64,000 nt of DNA from Buttiauxella sp. A111 (GTDB lineage: Bacteria > Pseudomonadota > Gammaproteobacteria > Enterobacterales > Enterobacteriaceae). The notes under the pieces are model-generated. The model worked only from the letters and a program-made list of their open reading frames with translations. It did no database searches and was not told the origin of the DNA. Of the stretch, positions 25,792 to 38,178 are shown one piece after another (position 1 is the stretch's first letter; each line of letters begins with the position of its first letter). The stretch lies in assembly GCF_014189855.1 (NCBI RefSeq), contig NZ_BJFN01000005.1:1-64000 (forward strand), in the 5' to 3' direction. The translations under genes and the position numbers were made by a program.

Positions 25792-25811
25792 CGCCTTAAT
25801 CGGAGGGTGAT

Positions 25812-26231
25812 ATGGCAATGACTTACCACCTGGACGTCGTCAGCGCGGAACAACAAATGTTTTCCGGTCTGGTCGAAAAGATCCAGGTAACGGGTAGTGA
25901 AGGTGAACTGGGTATTTATCCTGGTCACGCCCCACTGCTCACCGCCATTAAGCCTGGTATGATCCGCATCGTGAAGCAGCATGGACATGAAGAGTACATC
26001 TACTTGTCCGGTGGTGTGTTGGAAGTGCAGCCTGGCACAGTAACTGTGCTGGCCGATACCGCGATTCGTGGCCAGGACCTCGACGAAGCTCGAGCTCTGG
26101 AAGCGAAACGTAAAGCGGAAGAGCGTATGCACAGTTCCCACGGTGATGTGGACTACGCTCAGGCTTCTGCTGAACTGGCTAAAGCGATCGCGAAACTTCG
26201 CGTTATCGAGTTGACCAGAAAAGCGATGTAA
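25812..26231 (+). CDS. atpC: F0F1 ATP synthase subunit epsilon
   Basis: A 139-residue protein with an N-terminal beta-sandwich and a C-terminal helical hairpin that can inhibit ATP hydrolysis. Last gene of the operon, preceded by GGAGGGTGAT and followed by a strong terminator. Confidence 0.97.
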   Translation: MAMTYHLDVVSAEQQMFSGLVEKIQVTGSEGELGIYPGHAPLLTAIKPGMIRIVKQHGHEEYIYLSGGVLEVQPGTVTVLADTAIRGQDLDEARALEAKRKAEERMHSSHGDVDYAQASAELAKAIAKLRVIELTRKAM

Positions 26232-26250
26232 CTACCTGCTTGAAAAGACA

Positions 26251-26287
26251 AATGCCAGCCAGGGTTCCCTGACTGGCATTTTTTTTG
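26251..26287 (+). terminator. atp operon terminator
   Basis: AATGCCAGCCAGGG and CCCTGACTGGCATT form a long stem with a tiny loop, followed by a run of T, 19 bp after atpC. Confidence 0.92.
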
Positions 26288-26558
26288 TCTCAATGTTTTT
26301 ACTTCTTTGTTTTATACCCGTCATGGTCATGACCGCTTTGTTTCCTCGTGAAAAGAAGTGTTAATCCCCAGAGATATATAGCTTTTATCATTTCATATGT
26401 ACTTTTTCAGCCCTTATACACCTACAATTGAGCCTATGAGTAACTCAAAAGTGCAGTCGATGTCCGTTTTTTAGGCATCCCGTTTTGTGTTGCAAAATAT
26501 GTAGAAATTTCAACGAGAAATCGTTTTACTTCACTCTCAAATTAAAGTCAGGACGCGT
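26288..26558. promoter_or_regulatory. glmU upstream region
   Basis: About 270 A/T-rich bases ahead of glmU. In E. coli NagC-activated glmUS promoters lie here. I cannot mark a NagC site with confidence; TTTTACTTCACTCTCAAATT (26524-26543) is only a loose candidate. No gene or terminator is seen. Confidence 0.4.
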
Positions 26559-27929
26559 ATGTCAAACAATGCGATGAGCGTGGTTATCCTAGCCGCAGGC
26601 AAAGGGACCCGCATGTATTCAGACCTCCCGAAGGTATTACATACCCTTGCCGGGAAACCGATGGTTCAGCATGTTATTGATGCGGCGAATAATTTAGGCG
26701 CGCAGCGAGTGCATCTGGTTTACGGCCACGGGGGTGATTTGCTGAAAAACACGCTCAGCGATGGTTCGCTTAACTGGGTATTACAGGCCGAGCAATTAGG
26801 CACTGGCCACGCGATGCAGCAAGCGGCACCTTTCTTTGCTGATGATGAAGACATCCTGATGCTCTACGGCGACGTGCCTCTCATTTCTGTTGAATCCTTG
26901 CAGCGTCTGCGTGACGCCAAACCGCAGGGCGGCATTGGTCTGCTAACGGTAAAACTTGACGATCCTACCGGTTACGGTCGCATTGCTCGCGAAAATGGCA
27001 AAGTGGTCGGCATCGTCGAGCATAAAGATGCCACCGAAGAACAACGCAAAATCGACGAAATTAATACCGGTATTCTGGTGGCGAATGGCGCAGACCTGAA
27101 ACGTTGGTTGGCGAAGCTCGATAACAACAATTCTCAGGGTGAGTTCTACATCACTGACATTATCGCGCTGGCGCATCAGGAAGGCCGTGAAATCACTGCT
27201 GTTCACCCTGACCGTTTAAGCGAAGTTGAAGGCGTGAACAACCGTCTGCAACTGTCCCGTCTGGAACGCGTATACCAAAGTGAGCAGGCAGATAAACTGC
27301 TTCTGGCAGGTGTTATGTTGCGCGATCCATCTCGTTTTGATCTACGCGGTGAGCTGACACACGGGCGTGATGTTGAAATTGATACTAATGTCATTGTTGA
27401 AGGGAAAGTGACGTTAGGCAATCGTGTCAAAATTGGCACCGGTTGCGTGATTAAAAACAGCGTGATTGGCGAGGACTGCGAAATCAGCCCGTACACCGTG
27501 GTGGAAGATGCAAATCTGGCAGCTGCGTGCACCATCGGTCCATTCGCCCGTTTGCGCCCAGGCGCAGAACTGGCTGAAGGCGCACACGTTGGCAACTTCG
27601 TGGAAATGAAAAAAGCCCGTCTGGGTAAAGGTTCTAAAGCCGGTCACTTAAGCTATTTAGGCGATGCCGAAATTGGCGATAACGTGAATATCGGTGCCGG
27701 GACCATTACCTGCAACTACGACGGTGCAAACAAATTTAAAACTATCATCGGCGATGACGTTTTTGTTGGTTCCGACAGTCAACTGGTTGCTCCAGTGACC
27801 GTGGCTCGTGGTGCAACGATTGGCGCGGGTACGACTGTCACCCGTAACGTTGGCGAAAATGAACTGGTTATTAGTCGTGTGAAGCAGACTCATATTCAGG
27901 ACTGGAAGCGTCCGGTGAAGAAAAAGTAA
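26559..27929 (+). CDS. glmU: Bifunctional UDP-GlcNAc pyrophosphorylase / GlcN-1-P acetyltransferase
   Basis: A 456-residue enzyme, exactly the E. coli length. The N-terminal uridyltransferase has [18 protein letters not shown]. The C-terminal half is a left-handed beta-helix of hexapeptide repeats ([19 protein letters not shown]) carrying the acetyltransferase. It makes UDP-GlcNAc for peptidoglycan and LPS. It pairs with glmS downstream, but the gap here (368 bp) holds several repeats. Confidence 0.98.
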   Translation: MSNNAMSVVILAAGKGTRMYSDLPKVLHTLAGKPMVQHVIDAANNLGAQRVHLVYGHGGDLLKNTLSDGSLNWVLQAEQLGTGHAMQQAAPFFADDEDILMLYGDVPLISVESLQRLRDAKPQGGIGLLTVKLDDPTGYGRIARENGKVVGIVEHKDATEEQRKIDEINTGILVANGADLKRWLAKLDNNNSQGEFYITDIIALAHQEGREITAVHPDRLSEVEGVNNRLQLSRLERVYQSEQADKLLLAGVMLRDPSRFDLRGELTHGRDVEIDTNVIVEGKVTLGNRVKIGTGCVIKNSVIGEDCEISPYTVVEDANLAAACTIGPFARLRPGAELAEGAHVGNFVEMKKARLGKGSKAGHLSYLGDAEIGDNVNIGAGTITCNYDGANKFKTIIGDDVFVGSDSQLVAPVTVARGATIGAGTTVTRNVGENELVISRVKQTHIQDWKRPVKKK

Positions 27930-27933
27930 TCGC

Positions 27934-28062
27934 CAGATCCTCCCTGAGGGAGAGAGTCACTCGATCTGGTCCCCTCTCCCTCAGGGAGAGGGTGAGGGTT
28001 GTTGTTCGTTGGGTTGTACCCTCATCCCGGCCTTCTCCCCCAGGAGAAGGAGAAAACCCAAC
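27934..28062. repeat. Cluster of three nested palindromes in the glmU-glmS gap
   Basis: Three strong dyads lie in a row. First, CAGATC/GATCTG (27934-27939, 27963-27968) encloses CTCCCTGAGGGAG. Second, CCCTCTCCCT/AGGGAGAGGG (27972-27992) has a one-base centre. Third, GTTGGGTT/AACCCAAC (28008-28015, 28055-28062) encloses CCTTCTCC/GGAGAAGG. The CCCTCTCCC core is typical of enterobacterial intergenic palindromic repeats. The cluster may act as transcript-end or processing structure for glmU. Confidence 0.7.
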
Positions 28063-28164
28063 AAAATTTTGGCGAGGGGAAAATATATTCCCCCGCCCAT
28101 AGCAGTACCAAAAAACTATAACCCCACTCTCTACAAGGCTCGGGGCCCCGGATAACCGGGATTC

Positions 28165-28242
28165 TACCCAAAATAATTCGAGCCACATCGAGGCGGCAAG
28201 TGAACGTAGCCAACAAAGATGCGGTTTGAATTATGCAGGGTA
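28165..28242. repeat. Internally deleted ERIC element
   Basis: The ends match ERIC: TACCCAAAATAATTCGAG on the left with GGCGGCAAGTGA, and CGTAGCCAAC with a TACCC-type right end. The central hairpin with the CCCCAGGAGCTTAC segment is missing, leaving about 78 bp of the usual 127. It lies 55 bp before glmS. Confidence 0.8.
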
Positions 28243-28297
28243 ATACAGGTCAGCGACAACACATGGCGTAGAACGCCATTATCAGGAATCTAATCTT

Positions 28298-30127
28298 ATG
28301 TGTGGAATTGTTGGCGCGGTCGCGCAACGTGATATCGCTGAAATCCTTCTCGAAGGATTACGTCGTCTGGAATACCGTGGTTATGACTCTGCGGGCCTGG
28401 CTGTGGTTGACGAAAAGGGTCATATGACTCGTCTGCGTCGCCTGGGCAAGGTCAATAAACTGGCAGAAGCGGCTGCTGAAACCGCGCTGCATGGCGGAAC
28501 GGGTATTGCTCATACTCGTTGGGCGACTCACGGCGAACCATCAGAAACCAACGCGCACCCGCATGTTTCCGAGCATATTGTTGTGGTTCACAACGGTATT
28601 ATCGAAAACTATGAACCACTGCGTGAAACTCTGCAGGGTCGCGGTTACACCTTCGTTTCACAGACCGATACCGAAGTTATCGCGCACTTAGTTCACTGGG
28701 AACTGGAGCAAGGCGGTACTCTGCGTGAAGCGGTGCTGCGTACTATTCCTCAACTGCGTGGTGCTTATGGCACGGTTATCATGGATACCCGTAATCCAGA
28801 CGTACTGTTAGCGGCGCGTTCAGGTAGCCCGATGGTTATCGGTCTGGGTATGGGTGAAAACTTTATCGCATCCGACCAACTGGCATTACTGCCAGTGACA
28901 CGTCGCTTCATCTTCCTTGAGGAAGGCGATATTGCGGAAGTGACTCGTCGTTCAGTTACGGTATTTGATACCAAAGGTGAGCAGGTTAAACGCCCGGACA
29001 TCGAATCTAACCTGCAGTATGACGCTGGCGACAAAGGTATTTATCGCCACTATATGCAGAAAGAAATCTACGAACAGCCGAATGCGATTAAAAATACGCT
29101 GACTGGCCGTATCAGCCACGGTGCTGTTGATCTCTCTGAGCTCGGCCCGAAAGCTAACGAAATGCTGTCTCAGGTTGAGCACATTCAAATTGTGGCATGT
29201 GGGACTTCATACAACTCAGGAATGGTTTCACGCTACTGGTTTGAATCTCTGGCGGGTGTACCTTGCGACGTCGAAATCGCTTCTGAATTCCGCTACCGTA
29301 AATCCGCGGTTCGCCGCAACAGCCTGATGATCACCCTTTCTCAGTCTGGCGAAACGGCAGATACCCTCGCAGCACTGCGTTTGTCCAAAGAGTTGGGCTA
29401 CCTGGGCTCACTGGCTATCTGTAACGTTCCGGGGTCTTCTCTGGTGCGTGAATCCGATTTGGCGCTGATGACCAACGCGGGTACTGAAATCGGCGTGGCG
29501 TCGACCAAGGCATTTACTACTCAGCTTACCGTTCTGCTGATGCTGGTGGCGAAACTGAGCCGTCTGAAGGGTTCCGATGCGCAGATTGAGCACGATATTG
29601 TTCATGGTTTGCAGGCGCTGCCAAGTCGTATCGAGCAAATGCTGTCTCAGGACAAACGCATTGAAGCGCTGGCTGAAGATTTCTCCGATAAGCATCACGC
29701 ACTGTTCTTAGGTCGTGGCGATCAGTATCCGATCGCTATGGAAGGTGCACTGAAACTTAAAGAGATCTCCTACATCCACGCTGAAGCATATGCTGCGGGC
29801 GAACTGAAACATGGCCCACTTGCGCTGATTGATGCGGACATGCCGGTTATTGTGGTCGCACCGAATAACGAATTGCTGGAAAAACTGAAATCGAATATCG
29901 AAGAAGTTCGTGCTCGTGGCGGCGTGTTGTATGTCTTTGCCGATCAGGATGCCGGGTTTACCAGCAGCGATAACATGCACATCATTGAGATGCCGCATGT
30001 AGAAGAAGTCATCGCGCCTATCTTCTATACCGTGCCGTTGCAGTTGCTGTCTTACCACGTCGCGCTGATTAAAGGCACCGACGTTGACCAGCCGCGTAAC
30101 CTGGCGAAATCGGTAACTGTAGAATAA
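28298..30127 (+). CDS. glmS: Glutamine-fructose-6-phosphate aminotransferase GlmS
   Basis: A 609-residue enzyme, the E. coli length. The Ntn glutaminase domain starts MCGIVGAV with nucleophile Cys2. Two SIS isomerase domains follow, and the C-terminus [13 protein letters not shown] closes the active site. It commits fructose 6-phosphate to amino sugars. In E. coli its mRNA is controlled by GlmZ/GlmY small RNAs. The last codons are the Tn7 TnsD target. Confidence 0.98.
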   Translation: MCGIVGAVAQRDIAEILLEGLRRLEYRGYDSAGLAVVDEKGHMTRLRRLGKVNKLAEAAAETALHGGTGIAHTRWATHGEPSETNAHPHVSEHIVVVHNGIIENYEPLRETLQGRGYTFVSQTDTEVIAHLVHWELEQGGTLREAVLRTIPQLRGAYGTVIMDTRNPDVLLAARSGSPMVIGLGMGENFIASDQLALLPVTRRFIFLEEGDIAEVTRRSVTVFDTKGEQVKRPDIESNLQYDAGDKGIYRHYMQKEIYEQPNAIKNTLTGRISHGAVDLSELGPKANEMLSQVEHIQIVACGTSYNSGMVSRYWFESLAGVPCDVEIASEFRYRKSAVRRNSLMITLSQSGETADTLAALRLSKELGYLGSLAICNVPGSSLVRESDLALMTNAGTEIGVASTKAFTTQLTVLLMLVAKLSRLKGSDAQIEHDIVHGLQALPSRIEQMLSQDKRIEALAEDFSDKHHALFLGRGDQYPIAMEGALKLKEISYIHAEAYAAGELKHGPLALIDADMPVIVVAPNNELLEKLKSNIEEVRARGGVLYVFADQDAGFTSSDNMHIIEMPHVEEVIAPIFYTVPLQLLSYHVALIKGTDVDQPRNLAKSVTVE

Positions 30128-30152
30128 CTTTCTGCGTTATCTCTTAAAGTCT
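30092..30152 (+). other. attTn7 site, unoccupied
   Basis: Tn7-type elements recognise the 3' end of glmS and insert about 25 bp after the stop codon, here near 30152. No Tn7 end (TGTGGGCGG) or transposition gene follows, so the site is empty. A non-Tn7 gene, an RluF-like synthase, stands just downstream. Confidence 0.7.
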
Positions 30153-30179
30153 AAAGCGCCTCTTGTGGGCGCTTTTTTA
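30153..30179 (+). terminator. glmS terminator
   Basis: AAAGCGCC (30153-30160), loop TCTTGTG and GGCGCTTT (30168-30175) are followed by a T-run. Confidence 0.9.
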
Positions 30180-30191
30180 TTTATGTGCGTA

Positions 30192-30317
30192 TATACCCTT
30201 TATACTTCAAGTTGCATGTGCGTTGGCTGCACTTATTCACCCCAGTCACTTACTCAAGTAAGCTCCTGGGGTGAATGAGTTTGCCGCCTTCCTGCAACTC
30301 GAATTATTTTGGGTATA
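30192..30317. repeat. Full-length ERIC element
   Basis: About 126 bp with the TATACCC and GGGTATA ends and the diagnostic core CACCCCAGTCACTTACT / AAGTAAGCTCCTGGGGTGAA. It lies between the glmS terminator and the RluF-like gene, ending 30 bp before its start codon. Confidence 0.92.
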
Positions 30318-30347
30318 GTTCGCCTTTTTACAGAGGTACACAGCGCG

Positions 30348-31073
30348 ATGCTGACTGAATCTTCCATTCGAATTAATAAATACATTAGCGATAGCGGTAT
30401 CTGCTCTCGCCGTGAAGCCGATCGCTACGTCGAACAGGGCTGTGTTTTTATTAACGGCAGGCAGGTCAGTTTTGGCGCTCAGGTCTTTACTGGCGACGTG
30501 GTGAAAGTGAACGATCAGCTTATTGAGCCGCGAGATGACAACGGCCTGGTGCTGATCGCGTTGAATAAGCCCGTTGGCATCATCACAACGATGAAAAAGA
30601 GCGTGCGAAATAATATCAGCACTCTCATTACCGGCGACCAACGTATATCCCCGATAGGGCGTCTGGATAAAGATTCGCAGGGGCTAATTTTGCTGACCAA
30701 CCACGGTGATGTGGTTAATAAAATTCTGCGCGCGGGCAATAATCATGAAAAAGAGTATGTGGTTAGCGTCAATAAGCCGGTAACTGACGAGTTTATTACA
30801 GGTTTAGTCGCGGGTGTGCCTATTCTGGGTACGGTGACAAAACAATGCAAAGTGACGAAAGAATCGGATAGGGTATTTCGTATTACTTTGGTTCAGGGGT
30901 TGAATCGCCAGATCCGCCGGATGTGTAAATATTTCGGCTATGAAGTTACCCGACTTGAACGTATCCGCATCATGAATATCCATCTGGAAGGGCTGCCGCT
31001 GGGGGAATCGCGCTACTTGAGCCGCGATGAACAGGACGAGATATTAAAGCGGATTGAGCACTCAGAATCCTGA
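30348..31073 (+). CDS. RluF-like 23S rRNA pseudouridine synthase
   Basis: A 241-residue RsuA/RluB/E/F-family enzyme. An S4 RNA-binding domain (about 7-50, [22 protein letters not shown]) precedes the catalytic domain with the essential aspartate in [13 protein letters not shown] and the later [15 protein letters not shown]. Its nearest relative that I know is RluF, but it lacks the basic C-terminal tail that makes E. coli RluF about 290 residues. E. coli has nothing between glmS and pstS, so this is an accessory gene or paralogue. I place the start at the ATG at 30348, after GAGGTACACAGCG. Confidence 0.85.
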   Translation: MLTESSIRINKYISDSGICSRREADRYVEQGCVFINGRQVSFGAQVFTGDVVKVNDQLIEPRDDNGLVLIALNKPVGIITTMKKSVRNNISTLITGDQRISPIGRLDKDSQGLILLTNHGDVVNKILRAGNNHEKEYVVSVNKPVTDEFITGLVAGVPILGTVTKQCKVTKESDRVFRITLVQGLNRQIRRMCKYFGYEVTRLERIRIMNIHLEGLPLGESRYLSRDEQDEILKRIEHSES

Positions 31074-31105
31074 ATATGACAGTTGGAAATATGGCCCAAA
31101 GTGGC

Positions 31106-32254
<1,149 letters not shown>

Positions 32255-32257
32255 TTA

Positions 32258-32381
32258 ACTCGTCATACTTCGAGCTACAGGTGCGTTGACTGCACTCCCT
32301 CACCCCAGTCACATAGTTAATCTATGTTCCTGGGGGGGCATGAGTTTGTCGCCTTCCTGTAACTCGAATTATTTAGAGTAA
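32258..32381. repeat. Full-length ERIC element inside the pst operon
   Basis: About 124 bp between pstS and pstC: CGTCATACTTCGAGCTACAG at one end, the core CACCCCAGTCAC ... GTTCCTGGGGGGG in the middle, and AACTCGAATTATTTAGAGTA at the other end. The core arms are slightly diverged. Confidence 0.88.
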
Positions 32382-32427
32382 ACTCCGGAGTGAAACCCCG
32401 GGGAAAACCCAAAACAACTAAGAGTAA

Positions 32428-35101
<2,674 letters not shown>

Positions 35102-35113
35102 TCGGGAGAAAAA

Positions 35114-35839
35114 ATGGATAGCCTCAACCTTAACAAACACATTTCCGGCCAGTTTAACGCCGAGCTGGAATATATCCGCACCCAGGTGATGACCATGGGT
35201 GGGCTGGTGGAGCAACAGCTTTCTGATGCGATCACCGCCATGCACAATCAAGATGGTGAGCTGGCAAAGCGCGTCATTGAAGGCGACCACAAAGTTAATA
35301 TGATGGAAGTCGCTATCGATGAAGCCTGTGTGCGCATCATTGCTAAACGCCAGCCAACCGCCAGCGACTTGCGCCTGGTGATGGCTATTATCAAAACGAT
35401 TTCTGAACTGGAACGTATTGGTGATGTGGCAGATAAAATCTGCCGCACGGCGCTGGAGAAATTCTCTCAACAGCACCAACCGCTGCTGGTAAGCCTTGAG
35501 TCTTTAGGCCGCCACACCGTGCAAATGCTGCATGATGTTCTGGACGCATTTGCGCGCATGGATCTTAACGAAGCGGTGCGTATCTATCGTGAAGATAAGA
35601 AAGTTGACCAGGAATATGAAGGCATCGTACGTCAGTTGATGACGTATATGATGGAAGACTCACGCACCATTCCAAGCGTGCTGACCGCGCTGTTCTGTGC
35701 ACGTTCTATCGAGCGTATCGGTGACCGCTGCCAGAATATCTGTGAGTTTATTTTCTACTTCGTCAAAGGACAGGACTTCCGTCATGTCGGTGGCGATGAG
35801 CTGGATAAATTGCTGGCGGGTAAAGACCCGAAAGAGTGA
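35114..35839 (+). CDS. phoU: Phosphate signalling protein PhoU
   Basis: A 241-residue all-helical protein of two three-helix bundles with metal-site motifs ([26 protein letters not shown]). It links the Pst transporter to PhoR and restrains phosphate uptake. Last gene of the operon. Confidence 0.97.
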   Translation: MDSLNLNKHISGQFNAELEYIRTQVMTMGGLVEQQLSDAITAMHNQDGELAKRVIEGDHKVNMMEVAIDEACVRIIAKRQPTASDLRLVMAIIKTISELERIGDVADKICRTALEKFSQQHQPLLVSLESLGRHTVQMLHDVLDAFARMDLNEAVRIYREDKKVDQEYEGIVRQLMTYMMEDSRTIPSVLTALFCARSIERIGDRCQNICEFIFYFVKGQDFRHVGGDELDKLLAGKDPKE

Positions 35840-35855
35840 TTAAAAAAGAGTCAAT

Positions 35856-35885
35856 AAAAACGCCAGCGAATCGCTGGCGTTTTTA
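35856..35885. terminator. Bidirectional terminator between phoU and the PTS operon
   Basis: AAAAACGCCAGCGA and TCGCTGGCGTTTTT form a symmetrical stem with T-runs on both strands, serving phoU (+) and the convergent PTS IIC gene (-). Confidence 0.92.
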
Positions 35886-35892
35886 TTGGTGT

Positions 35893-37149
35893 CTAGCGAA
35901 CAATAATCCCTAACAGAATACCCAGCGCACCAAAGTCTGCATCGCTGAAAGTGGTGTTAGCAAAGCCGATATCACCCAGTACTGGCAGCAAGAACACTGG
36001 CAGGAAGGTAATCAGCAAACCTTGCGCGAACGCTCCCAAAATAGCCCCACGACGTCCACCTGTTGCGTTACCAAATACCCCAGCCGCCGCGCCGACGAAG
36101 AAGTGTGGCACCACGCCTGGGATAATCACCGTCATGTTCAGCAGATACAGCGCAAACATGCCGATTAAACCCGCAGCAAAGCTGCTCAGGAAGCCAACCA
36201 ATACCGCATTCGGTGCATAAGGGAATACGACCGGGCAATCGAGGGCCGGTTTTGCGTTCGGAACCAGTTTGTCGGAAATACCTTTAAACGCGGGAACGAT
36301 TTCCGCGATAACCATACGCACACCTTGCAGAATGATGTACACGCCTGCGGCAAAGGTAATGGATTGCATGATGGAGAACATGAACCAGTTTTTGCCACCG
36401 CTCAGCTCTTTCACGACATCAGCACCCGCGAACAAACAGGTGACCAGGAAGATGATGCTCATGGTAAAGGAGATAGCGACCGGCGTATCACGCAAGAACA
36501 GCAGACTTTTCGGCACGTTCATGTCTTCAGTCGAGTGTTCTTTATTACCAAACTTGCTGCCGATGAACCCCGCCAGAACATAAGATAATGTCGAGAAGTG
36601 GCCGATGGCGACGTCATCAGAACCGGTGACCTTCTTCATGTAAGGGTGTGCAATGGCTGGGAAAAAGACCATCGCCACGCCAACAACCAAAGAGCCAACG
36701 GCAATCAGCGTAACACCGGTCATACCCGCTGTTGCCAGGATCACAGCTACCATCATCGACATAAATAATGTGTGATGGCCGGTCAGGAAGATAAATTTCC
36801 ACGGCGTGAAACGGGCAATCAAAATATTGATAACCATGGCGAAGAACATGATCATCGCCATCTCTTTCCCGAAGCTTTTCTGCGCTACGGAAACAATGGC
36901 TTCATTGTTCGGCACCACGCCCTGAATACCAAAAGCGTGTTGGAAAATGTTTGCGAAGTCACCCAGTGATGACACCACCAAACCGGCGCCCGCACCTAAA
37001 ATCACAAAACCCATAATGGTTTTAACGGTGCCTTTAATACATTCGGTGACCGGTTTTTTCTGTGCAATCAGGCCAATCAAGGCGATTAAACCGACCAGCA
37101 CAGCTGGTTCGGAAAGCACATCGCTCATCAAAAAACGAAAGAAATCCAT
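35893..37149 (-). CDS. PTS IIC component, ascorbate (UlaA/SgaT) family
   Basis: A 418-residue membrane protein with about ten hydrophobic segments. It resembles the UlaA/SgaT family in MGFVILGAGAGLVVSSL, WKFIFLTGHHTLFMSMM and GNATGGRRGAILGAFAQGL. It is shorter than E. coli UlaA (465). It is the third gene of an IIA-IIB-IIC operon, 12 bp after IIB. No catabolic gene accompanies it, so the sugar cannot be told. In E. coli other genes (bgl and cbr) occupy this place. Confidence 0.85.
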   Translation of the reverse strand: MDFFRFLMSDVLSEPAVLVGLIALIGLIAQKKPVTECIKGTVKTIMGFVILGAGAGLVVSSLGDFANIFQHAFGIQGVVPNNEAIVSVAQKSFGKEMAMIMFFAMVINILIARFTPWKFIFLTGHHTLFMSMMVAVILATAGMTGVTLIAVGSLVVGVAMVFFPAIAHPYMKKVTGSDDVAIGHFSTLSYVLAGFIGSKFGNKEHSTEDMNVPKSLLFLRDTPVAISFTMSIIFLVTCLFAGADVVKELSGGKNWFMFSIMQSITFAAGVYIILQGVRMVIAEIVPAFKGISDKLVPNAKPALDCPVVFPYAPNAVLVGFLSSFAAGLIGMFALYLLNMTVIIPGVVPHFFVGAAAGVFGNATGGRRGAILGAFAQGLLITFLPVFLLPVLGDIGFANTTFSDADFGALGILLGIIVR

Positions 37150-37161
37150 TACGACCTCGAC

Positions 37162-37449
37162 TTACAGTGCGCCTAACTCGGTTAATGCCACGGACAAACG
37201 TTCTTTCATGGCTTTCTTGTCGATCATGTTGTCCAGAGCAACGATTTTCCCAGCGACGGACTGTGCGACGAGTTGCTCGGCGATGTCCTTGGTTCCTACA
37301 TAAATATCGCTCGGTGTGCCTTTAGCTGAGCCGAGGTCAACATGATCAACATCAGCGCTGACTGCCAGATCTTTCAGAATGCTTTTAATGCTCATTTCCA
37401 TCATCAGACTGGTGCCTAAACCGTTACCGCAAACCACTGTAATTTTCAT
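37162..37449 (-). CDS. PTS IIB component, ascorbate/lactose-type
   Basis: A 95-residue phosphocarrier. The phosphorylated cysteine is Cys7 in VVCGNGLGTSLMMEM, the typical IIB loop of the UlaB/SgaB group. It accepts phosphate from the IIA upstream and passes it to the sugar carried by the IIC downstream. Confidence 0.88.
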   Translation of the reverse strand: MKITVVCGNGLGTSLMMEMSIKSILKDLAVSADVDHVDLGSAKGTPSDIYVGTKDIAEQLVAQSVAGKIVALDNMIDKKAMKERLSVALTELGAL

Positions 37450-37464
37450 AATTGTTCCCCTGGA

Positions 37465-37908
37465 TTAATAGCGCGCAATGACGGACAAAATGTCTTGCGT
37501 TGTTTTGGCCTTCAAAATGGCCTGAATGTCTTGTTCGTTATCAAATAATTGGGCGAGTTGAGAAATCGCTTCAATGTGGCTGGTGCTGTCGGTTGCCGCT
37601 AACACAATCAACAACTTCACCGGATCGTTTTCATCGGCATCGAAATTCACGCCTGAAGTGATAAGCGTCAGTGCCAGAGAGAGTTTGTTTGCACCTTCTT
37701 CCGGACGTGCATGGGGCATCGCAATACCTGGGCCAACCACATAGTACGGGCCGATGGCTTCATGTGAGCGGTAGATAGCCTCGACATATCGCGGTTCGAT
37801 CGAACCGTTTTCAATCAGCGGACGGCATGAAATAGCCACGGCATCGCGCCAGTCTTTTGCCTGTTCTACGACCTGAACAACCTCTGTGGTTAATAGTGTT
37901 TTTAACAT
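37465..37908 (-). CDS. PTS IIA component, mannitol/fructose (UlaC-like) type
   Basis: A 147-residue PTS EIIA type-2 domain. The active histidine is His66 in GIAMPHARPEEGANKLS. It is the first gene of the operon. Upstream lie a CRP-like site and a triple operator shared with the divergent LacI-family regulator. Confidence 0.88.
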   Translation of the reverse strand: MLKTLLTTEVVQVVEQAKDWRDAVAISCRPLIENGSIEPRYVEAIYRSHEAIGPYYVVGPGIAMPHARPEEGANKLSLALTLITSGVNFDADENDPVKLLIVLAATDSTSHIEAISQLAQLFDNEQDIQAILKAKTTQDILSVIARY

Positions 37909-37967
37909 GCGACTGATAACTCCCGATGATAATTAACAGGAGGGTAGATTTTTCAGACAGTAATTAA

Positions 37968-37983
37968 TGTGATGGTTGTCTCA
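37968..37983. promoter_or_regulatory. CRP-like site of the PTS operon
   Basis: TGTGATGGTTGTCTCA fits TGTGA-N6-TCACA with one mismatch. It is centred about 67 bp before the IIA start codon. Catabolite control of a PTS operon would be usual; the site is predicted only. Confidence 0.6.
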
Positions 37984-37985
37984 TT

Positions 37986-38033
37986 TGATAGCGCTACCTG
38001 ATAGCGCTATCAAGCTTTGTGATAGCGCTATCA
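37986..38033. promoter_or_regulatory. Three tandem LacI-type operators
   Basis: Two perfect 14-bp palindromes TGATAGCGCTATCA stand at 37999-38012 and 38020-38033. A partial copy TGATAGCGCTACC stands at 37986-37998. Start-to-start steps are 13 and 21 bp. They lie between the PTS operon and the divergent LacI-family gene, so they probably control both. Confidence 0.85.
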
Positions 38034-38178
38034 TTTCTTCTCTGTCTGACTTTGGCTATATCGGGTTCCCGCATATACAATGCGATAGAGCATTTGCTGC
38101 CGTGGGCAATGAGTTGACAGATTGATGGTGAAATAAAAATAATGAAAACAATAAGTTGTAATTGTCCCGGGAGCCAGA

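Noticed and set aside
26314-26324. ATACCCGTCAT as an ERIC end
   Set aside because: Only 11 bases match and no second end is near, so it cannot be told from chance.
26414-26422. TTATACACC upstream of glmU as a DnaA box
   Set aside because: One mismatch at a conserved end base and no cluster; expected by chance in A/T-rich DNA.
30092-30200. Tn7-like insertion downstream of glmS
   Set aside because: No TGTGGGCGG-type ends and no tns genes; glmS terminator and ERIC follow directly.
37968-38033. CRISPR-like repeats
   Set aside because: The short palindromes have uneven spacing and only three copies; they fit LacI-type operators between divergent genes.
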